Positions 7,638-12,126 of a DNA stretch of 12,126 nt are shown here, piece by piece. The notes under the pieces were generated by a model. The model made no database searches. It saw only the letters and a program-made list of their open reading frames with translations, and had not been told where the DNA came from. Numbering within the stretch: the stretch's first letter is position 1; each line of letters starts with the position of its first letter. Both the position numbers and the translations under genes were made by a program. The stretch is from Clostridiales bacterium (GTDB taxonomy: Bacteria > Bacillota_A > Clostridia > Peptostreptococcales > Anaerovoracaceae), in NCBI GenBank assembly GCA_015058265.1, contig SVCR01000026.1, positions 1 to 12,126 of the forward strand, given 5' to 3'.

Positions 7638-8879
7638 TTAGTTTTCTCTGCGTGCCTGAGCCTCTGCGAGCTCTTCTGCAGTCATGCCGGCATTTGCAGC
7701 GATGCCGAGCATCTTGTTCTTGAGTTCCTGCTCGATCTTGGCGAGTTCCTTCTCTGCCTCAGCTCTCTTGAGCTTGCCCTCTGCCTGGATCTGCTGGATC
7801 TCATCGAGAGCGCTGATGAGCTGCTGATTGGTGTGCTGGAGAGTCTCGATATCTACGATGCCTCTCTCGCTTGCCTTAGCAGTGTCAACTGTGCTCTGGT
7901 GCAGAGCCTCAGCATTCTTTCTGAGCATCTCATTTGTAGCCTCTGTAACAGCCTGCTGTGCTTCGATAGCCTTCTGTGTATGGTAATTGTTCAGAGCGAG
8001 TACCATCTGAGTCTTCCACATTGGGATAACGTTGATGATAGTCGAGTGGATCTTTTCTGACATGATGGTATCTGAGTTCTGCACCATCCTGATCTCAGGT
8101 GCGGACTGCAGACATACTGTTCTCGAGAGCTCGAGGTCATAGAGCTTCTTCTCGAATCTTGTGATCATATCGGCAAAGTCCTGAGCTGCCTGCGAATCCT
8201 CTGCAGAACCGGTCTCTCTTGCTTTGGCTTCGAGTACAGGGAGTTCTTCCTTGCGTGCCTTCTCGATCCTGAGCTTACCTGCCTCGATATACATCGATAC
8301 TTCCTTGAAGTAGAGTTTGTTCTTCTCATAGAGTTTGTCGAGCTGTACGATGTCCTTGACCAGCTGTTCTTCATGTCCCTCGAGCAGCTTGACCAGTCTG
8401 TCGATGTTAGCTTCCGTTGTGCTGTACTGAGCTTTGAGCTTCTCAAAGTTCTTCTCAGCGCTTCCGAACAGCTTCTCGAAGATACCGCTCTTCTTCTCTT
8501 CGCTGTTGCTTTTGAGCTCTACAAGCAGGGAAGTGAGTACCTGTCCGGTCTCTCCCATGTCCTTGCTCCTGACACTGTTAAGAGCTCCGTCAGCAAAGTC
8601 AGAGACTTTGCGCTGAGCGCTTGCGCCATAGCTGAGCACAGCGTTGCTGTCAGTGATATCGATCTTCTCTGCGACCGAGCGGATCTGTCTCTGCTCATCA
8701 GCTGTGAACTTTGCCAGCGGATTAGCTGCTTCTTCTGCTTCCGGCTCGAGATCGATGAGCGGAGCCTCTGCAACTGCTGCTGCTGCAGCTTCAACCTCTG
8801 CGAGCTGAGTCTGGACCTGTTCGGTGACTGCGCTTGTTTCTTCCTTGATAACCTCAGGAGTAAGTTCCAGTTCTGCCAT
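7638..8879 (-). CDS. telA: Toxic anion resistance protein, TelA/YaaN/KlaA family
   Basis: This is a cytoplasmic, mainly alpha-helical protein of 413 residues, the usual size for the family. An acidic, alanine-rich N-terminus (1 to about 55) precedes the TelA core. Typical segments are ADEQRQIRSVAEKIDI, LYEKNKLYFKEVSMYIEAGK, NSDTIMSEKIHSTIINVIPMWKTQMVLAL and the ERGIVDIETLQHTNQQLISALDEI coiled-coil region near 330-355; the end (360-413) is a charged coiled coil. Family members are linked to tellurite and other toxic-anion or envelope-antibiotic tolerance, but the biochemical activity is not established. A strong AGGAGG (8887-8892) lies 7 bases before the ATG. It is downstream of a xpaC-like gene, as in the Bacillus xpaC-yaaN pair, and upstream of a nuclease gene 26 bases away. 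The spacer before it is unusually structured (8894-8946). Confidence 0.93.
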   Translation of the reverse strand: MAELELTPEVIKEETSAVTEQVQTQLAEVEAAAAAVAEAPLIDLEPEAEEAANPLAKFTADEQRQIRSVAEKIDITDSNAVLSYGASAQRKVSDFADGALNSVRSKDMGETGQVLTSLLVELKSNSEEKKSGIFEKLFGSAEKNFEKLKAQYSTTEANIDRLVKLLEGHEEQLVKDIVQLDKLYEKNKLYFKEVSMYIEAGKLRIEKARKEELPVLEAKARETGSAEDSQAAQDFADMITRFEKKLYDLELSRTVCLQSAPEIRMVQNSDTIMSEKIHSTIINVIPMWKTQMVLALNNYHTQKAIEAQQAVTEATNEMLRKNAEALHQSTVDTAKASERGIVDIETLQHTNQQLISALDEIQQIQAEGKLKRAEAEKELAKIEQELKNKMLGIAANAGMTAEELAEAQARREN

Positions 8880-8893
8880 ATCTTTTCCTCCTA

Positions 8894-8946
8894 GACCCGG
8901 CGATCCGGGTCATCTTGTCCCCGCACATTCCACGATGTGCTCCTTT
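8894..8946 (-). promoter_or_regulatory. Structured spacer before telA: two hairpins and a second ribosome site
   Basis: On the minus strand, reading toward telA, AAAGGAG (8940-8946) is followed by a hairpin with 6-bp arms GCACAT/ATGTGC (8923-8928 and 8935-8940, 6-base loop). A second perfect hairpin follows, GACCCGG-ATCG-CCGGGTC (8894-8911), ending one base before the telA AGGAGG. The first ribosome site is well placed for a 7-codon reading frame starting with GTG at 8933 in the loop of hairpin one and stopping at 8910-8912 on hairpin two. No T-run follows either hairpin, so translation control or RNA processing fits better than termination. Confidence 0.5.
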
Positions 8947-8999
8947 AAATTAACAATATTTTTACGGCTGATAAGCCATTAATAACGGACGTCAGTTCT

Positions 9000-10574
9000 C
9001 TATCTCAGATCGAAGTCTGAATCAAGCAGGCCCTTGCTCGCAAGTGTTGCCTGAAGGCTCTGGATATCTGTTGTGATGTCCATGATGTCGTCTTCATGCA
9101 GCTTCTCGAGGAGATTCTCTGAAGCTTCTGTAACAGAATCAATGAGCTTGATCAGCTGATCCTTGATGTCCCTTGCCTGCTCCTGCAGGTAGTTAGGGTT
9201 AGCATCGAACTCTGTCTCCTTGAGCTCAGGTGATACGTATGATTCGAGTCTTGCGATCTTCTCGTTATACTCATCCGTAAGACGGACGACTTCAGGATAA
9301 TACTTCTCTCTGAATTCCTTGACCTGATTCTCAAGTTCAGGCTTCTCCTGTATCCTGAGGTCGATCTTCTTGGTGATAGTCCTGAGTTCTTTCAGCTTGG
9401 CTTTGATCTGAGCATCATCTGTCATGGTGATCATGTCCTCGATGGATTCAGGAACAACGCCCCTCTCTCTTGCTGCCTTGCGCTTAGCCCTCTGATTAGC
9501 GGCTGCGGATTTCTCAGGATCCTCGATAGGAACTCCGTTCTTCGTCATGACAAGCAATCTGTTGTTGATGTCTATATAAGCGTTAGGGAAGAATCCGTCG
9601 ACTATCATCTTCTGAAGATCATCAGCGACCTTCTCAGGAGACCTTCCGACATACTCAGCCAGCTCGTCGATAGATGTATTTCCGTTAAAATTGACTTTGG
9701 TCTCGTATGCGCGGATCAGTTTGCCTTTCCTGTTCTTGAAGAACTTGATCCCTGCCGCGGTTATCGCGAGTACTGCAGCCATACATACATAACCGACTGT
9801 CTGCTCAGGTGTATTGCTCTCAGCCATAGCAGCTATCGCGAGCAAAGCAGCGAAGCAGCCTGATACTACAGCGCCCGGAGCCTTACCCAGTCTCATCTTA
9901 TTGAGTCGCTTATTGTTCTTGCGGATCGTATACGACTGCATAGGCGAAGGCTGAGTCTTCCTGCTCTGAGGCCTGCTCTGCTGTCTGCCGCTCTGCGAGG
10001 ATGTTCTCGTTGTTGTCGTTGTCTTGGTCGTCGTACCTGACGGAGTTCTGGTCGTAGTGGTCTTGGTTACAGTAGTTTCAGGCATCCCGCCTGTTCCGAA
10101 CAGCTCTCCGAAAAGGCCGCCCTCACCGTTCACAAAATCGCCCAGCTCGTCAAGAGCTTCTGTGATCTCTCCGGCCATTCCCTGAGAACGATACACATCC
10201 TCCCTGCGCTGAACAGCGGCCGAAGCAGGCATCTCTTCGTACTGCACGGATTCGGAAAACATCACAAAGGAAATGCTCCTGACATCGTCAGGTATAGAGA
10301 TCCTGGATTTGAATATCTTGGTCTCTCCCTGCTGCCATTCGCCGGTCTTGATAGTTGAAGTCCCTATCTCGCGACCTGTAGCTTTGTCGAGAATCTTGAC
10401 TCTGAAAGAAAAACTGGAGAAATCGATCCCGGAATTATTGACGGCAGAGAACTTATAACTTACCTTGCCGTCCTCAAGCCTGGCCGTCTGTGTAGTTCTC
10501 TTAGCAGTCTCTTTAAAATCTGTTTCGAACCATTCGATAACTGAACTGCGTTCATAGGCTTCCATCTGTGCCAT
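9000..10574 (-). CDS. XpaC-like protein (5-bromo-4-chloroindolyl phosphate hydrolysis family) with extra N-terminal beta domain
   Basis: This 524-residue protein has three parts. Residues about 10-112 look like a beta-sandwich of FxLYD type (SYKFSAVNNSGIDFSSFSFRVKILDKATG ... GETKIFKSRISIP). Residues 166-212 are a Thr/Ser/Arg-rich low-complexity linker. From about 230 the XpaC-type region begins with two adjacent membrane helices (about 232-251 and 260-279). A small helical domain resembling a winged helix follows (SIDELAEYVGRSPEKVADDLQKMIVDGFFPNAYID, 301-335), then a long coiled coil to the end. XpaC proteins are known by a phosphate-ester hydrolysis phenotype; their real activity is unclear. 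AAGGG lies 9 bases before ATG 10574. It is first in a unit with telA (spacer 120 bases, no terminator), as in Bacillus xpaC-yaaN. The family call rests on the C-terminal half and the telA neighbour. Confidence 0.78.
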   Translation of the reverse strand: MAQMEAYERSSVIEWFETDFKETAKRTTQTARLEDGKVSYKFSAVNNSGIDFSSFSFRVKILDKATGREIGTSTIKTGEWQQGETKIFKSRISIPDDVRSISFVMFSESVQYEEMPASAAVQRREDVYRSQGMAGEITEALDELGDFVNGEGGLFGELFGTGGMPETTVTKTTTTRTPSGTTTKTTTTTRTSSQSGRQQSRPQSRKTQPSPMQSYTIRKNNKRLNKMRLGKAPGAVVSGCFAALLAIAAMAESNTPEQTVGYVCMAAVLAITAAGIKFFKNRKGKLIRAYETKVNFNGNTSIDELAEYVGRSPEKVADDLQKMIVDGFFPNAYIDINNRLLVMTKNGVPIEDPEKSAAANQRAKRKAARERGVVPESIEDMITMTDDAQIKAKLKELRTITKKIDLRIQEKPELENQVKEFREKYYPEVVRLTDEYNEKIARLESYVSPELKETEFDANPNYLQEQARDIKDQLIKLIDSVTEASENLLEKLHEDDIMDITTDIQSLQATLASKGLLDSDFDLR

Positions 10575-10668
10575 TATTTGATCCCTTTCTTGTATATATC
10601 ATGGGCATGATCCCATCGCATCCTGAATGAACGCTTTACAAAGAAGCGTAATGCCGCATTCTCAAATG

Positions 10669-10677
10669 ATTATACCA
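10669..10677 (-). promoter_or_regulatory. Extended -10 promoter of the xpaC-telA-nuclease unit
   Basis: TGG-TATAAT on the minus strand (TATAAT 10669-10674, TGG 10675-10677). The best -35 at an 18-base spacing is poor (TACATA). It lies just downstream of the lipoprotein terminator and about 95 bases before ATG 10574, with a start site near 10662. The leader contains a small ACGCTT/AAGCGT hairpin. Confidence 0.6.
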
Positions 10678-10709
10678 TAACCAGCCACAGGCTATGTAGA
10701 TAATTGCCG

Positions 10710-10748
10710 AAAAAAAGAGAGCCGGCCCTGCATTTAACAGACCGGCTC
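10710..10748 (-). terminator. Rho-independent terminator of the lipoprotein gene
   Basis: On the minus strand GAGCCGG (10742-10748) pairs perfectly with CCGGCTC (10719-10725), followed by CTTTTTTT (T-run 10710-10716). The stem begins 13 bases after the stop codon of the lipoprotein gene. It separates that gene from the xpaC unit. Confidence 0.92.
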
Positions 10749-10761
10749 AGCATAGTGATTC

Positions 10762-11361
10762 TTACTTGAAATTAAGGCTGTAATTCAGATTTACTTCGTC
10801 TCCCTCTTCCGTATATCCGATGATAACTGTTTCGTCATCCTCGGATCTTGTCTCTACAGAAACAAAGTTATCCCTTCCGGAAACATTGTCAAGGACTGCT
10901 ATTATGTGATCCTCTACAAGAGCTCTCCCGTTGACAGCAGATATCGTCCCGTTCTTCATCAGTGCAAGTATGGTACGATAGCCTTCGTTGCCGTAATCCA
11001 CGATATAGACGTCCTCAACCTTGCCTATGTCCGCAAAAGGATCCAGAGCCAGGGTATCTTCATCCTTGATCTCGTTCTTCTTCAGGTCATCCGTAGGTAT
11101 AAGGTCTACCGTGCCGTCATCATATAGTGTTATCGACTCTATCTGGAGAGGTTTCTTCGAGCCCAGATTCTCATCGATTCCCTCTATCGTCTTAACGACC
11201 TCACGCGCAGGTTCAGCTTCCTCCTGGACCTCCTCTTCCTGAACGATCTCTTCTTCTAAAGCCTCCTCTTCTGCCTGCTTGTTTCCCCCGCACGCAGTTA
11301 TCGCTACAGCCAGCGCCAGGACCATGACCAGCCCCAGCAGGACATATAATACTTTCTTCAT
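10762..11361 (-). CDS. Small acidic lipoprotein of unknown function
   Basis: A 199-residue protein that I do not recognise. It has a lipoprotein signal peptide: MKK, a hydrophobic core (4-20), and a lipobox ITAC with lipidated Cys24, followed by GGN. A strongly acidic Glu-rich linker (about 31-52) leads to a compact domain (about 57-199) with alternating strand-like segments (LQIESITLYDDGTVDLIP, VEDVYIVDYGNEGYRTILALMKNGTISAVNG, ETVIIGYTEEGDEVNLNYSLNF). It should sit on the outer face of the cytoplasmic membrane. AAGGTGG lies just before ATG 11361. It has its own promoter (11498-11506) and terminator (10710-10748), so it is a single-gene unit beside, not within, the xpaC operon. No enzymatic motif is visible. 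Confidence 0.88.
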   Translation of the reverse strand: MKKVLYVLLGLVMVLALAVAITACGGNKQAEEEALEEEIVQEEEVQEEAEPAREVVKTIEGIDENLGSKKPLQIESITLYDDGTVDLIPTDDLKKNEIKDEDTLALDPFADIGKVEDVYIVDYGNEGYRTILALMKNGTISAVNGRALVEDHIIAVLDNVSGRDNFVSVETRSEDDETVIIGYTEEGDEVNLNYSLNFK

Positions 11362-11401
11362 CTTACCACCTTAACATATATATCAGACTATCCCGGCGCT
11401 C

Positions 11402-11417
11402 GTCTGCATCCCCAGAC
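11402..11417 (-). other. Small hairpin in the lipoprotein gene leader
   Basis: GTCTG (11402-11406) and CAGAC (11413-11417) form a 5-bp stem with a 6-base loop inside the roughly 130-base leader of the lipoprotein mRNA. Nothing else identifiable was found in the leader, and no known riboswitch was recognised. Confidence 0.25.
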
Positions 11418-11497
11418 AGACATCCCTCACCGGTGAATGATTTCATCGATCAAAGCCGCAGTTCTGTTCAAATTCTTCCGCAACTTCACAGGTCTGA

Positions 11498-11506
11498 ATT
11501 ATACCA
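11498..11506 (-). promoter_or_regulatory. Extended -10 promoter of the lipoprotein gene
   Basis: TGG-TATAAT on the minus strand (TATAAT 11498-11503, TGG 11504-11506). No -35 is found at the usual distance; a TTGACT at 11528-11533 is 24 bases away, too far. The start site would be near 11491, about 130 bases before the ATG. Confidence 0.55.
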
Positions 11507-11637
11507 CAAGAGTTCCTCATTCGATATAGTCAATTCCTGTATGTATTGTGAATATTTGTACACATTTTTTTCTTGCGAAAAACATACAGCGGTCACACGT
11601 CAATAACTATCGATCCCTTTCCTTATGCAATATAACA

Positions 11638-11657
11638 GCGCCGGCTGTTACCGGCGC
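11638..11657 (-). terminator. Strong GC hairpin after the B3/4-domain gene, possible terminator
   Basis: GCGCCGG (11638-11644) and CCGGCGC (11651-11657) form a perfect 7-bp GC stem with a 6-base loop. On the minus strand it is followed only by TGTTATATTG, a poor T-run, so termination may be weak. It lies about 75 bases after the stop codon at 11733. Confidence 0.45.
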
Positions 11658-11732
11658 CTGCAGGTTCTTCTCGACGCGTCCCGGACGTTCTATACCGGAA
11701 CATTCAGTTCAGGATCCGGGTCGTACAGACCG

Positions 11733-12126
11733 CTAGAATTCAAATCTCGGGTTGTCTTTATCTACTATCCCGGTAGCTACGGTGCAGCTTCTGCCGGATC
11801 TTGCAAAGTAGTTCGCAACCAGTTCTGTGAAGTCCTTGATAGCCTGCTTCACCTCTTCAAGGTTGACACTTGTGAATCCGTCGATAGGGTACAGGACCGC
11901 TGTCGTCTTCTCAGTCATCTTTCCTACTTCGCTCTGTCTCCATGTCCAGCGGCGTGTTCTGACTTCGTGTCCGGATACATAGACGACTTCGCCCGGTTCA
12001 GGATTATCGAATTCGCCTTCACCGGCTCCGAACGGTCTGAATGTGTCCTCAGCTGTTGCAGGTCTGACCTCAAGCCCGGTATCCTCCGCGCCTCTTCCGG
12101 TCCGTCAGCTCTGACAAATGAGTAGA
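11733..12126 (-). CDS. B3/4-domain (PheRS-beta-like tRNA-binding/editing domain) protein, C-terminal part, apparent frameshift
   Basis: The reading frame 12104-11733 lacks a start codon in its first half but encodes a clearly protein-like stretch: GLEVRPATAEDTFRPFG, PGEVVYVSG, RTRRWTWRQSEVGK, TTAVLYPIDGF and a final helical segment. This matches the C-terminal half of stand-alone B3/4-domain proteins, about 230 residues in full, which resemble the editing region of the phenylalanyl-tRNA synthetase beta subunit. An in-frame TGA at 12105-12107 interrupts the frame. A second minus frame that enters from the right edge (reading STHLSELTDR) stays open until a TGA at 12070-12072, so a one-base shift between 12070 and 12107 would join them. 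This is either a sequencing error, a pseudogene or, less likely, a programmed shift. Starting at ATG 11918 would leave only 61 residues and cut the domain. Confidence 0.65.

Noticed and set aside
8373..8894. Plus-strand open frame of 173 codons over telA
   Set aside because: Leu/Ser/Cys-rich antisense shadow of telA; the minus frame has a strong ribosome site and clear family match.
10016..10078. Thr-codon-rich stretch as a DNA repeat or CRISPR-like array
   Set aside because: It is low-complexity coding sequence for the Thr-rich linker of the XpaC-like protein, without regular repeat-spacer units.
11638..11657. GC hairpin as a REP-like or mobile repeat
   Set aside because: I found no second copy in the window; its place after a stop codon fits a weak terminator better.
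11625..12125. Plus-strand open frame of 166 codons
   Set aside because: The minus strand encodes recognisable B3/4-domain sequence. The plus frame is Ser/Arg/Cys-rich, includes the GC hairpin at 11638-11657, and has no ribosome site.

Overview
The window looks like chromosomal DNA of a low-to-mid GC Gram-positive bacterium, most likely an anaerobic member of the Clostridia. Evidence: strong AGGAGG/AAGGAG ribosome binding sites; a Bacillus-type LexA box (GAAC-N4-GTTC) in front of a uvrB-uvrA operon; a xpaC-telA pair like the one in Bacillota; a lipoprotein; and an exported nucleotidase with a lysine-rich C-terminal module of a kind common in clostridial surface proteins. No phage, transposon, CRISPR array, rRNA or tRNA was seen. 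The species cannot be named from this sequence.

Left part (1-4123, all minus strand). A patatin-like phospholipase gene (3169-4011) has its own consensus promoter (TTGACA-N17-TATAAT). It is followed by the nucleotide excision repair operon uvrB (1021-2997) and uvrA (997 to beyond the left edge). The uvrBA promoter (3101-3129) carries a perfect LexA-type box over its -35 element, so SOS control is expected. A separate perfect 20-bp inverted repeat fills the space between -35 and -10.

Middle (4186-6476, plus strand). A secreted, UshA-like 5'-nucleotidase/cyclic phosphodiesterase of 687 residues is transcribed divergently from the phospholipase. It ends at two consecutive hairpin terminators that also serve the convergent operon on the other strand.

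Right part (6505-12126, minus strand). A three-gene unit runs xpaC-like (10574-9000), telA (8879-7638), then a membrane-anchored non-specific nuclease (7611-6505), which begins 26 bases after the telA stop codon. A structured spacer with two hairpins precedes telA. Upstream are a small acidic lipoprotein gene (11361-10762) with its own promoter and a textbook terminator, and the 3' part of a B3/4-domain gene (11733 to the right edge) that seems to need a frameshift near 12070-12107.

Functional reading. The window combines SOS-controlled DNA repair, nucleotide salvage at the cell surface, and an envelope or toxic-anion stress module in which TelA and XpaC are linked to a DNA/RNA nuclease. The XpaC-TelA-nuclease unit and the doubly palindromic uvrBA promoter are the two most interesting items.
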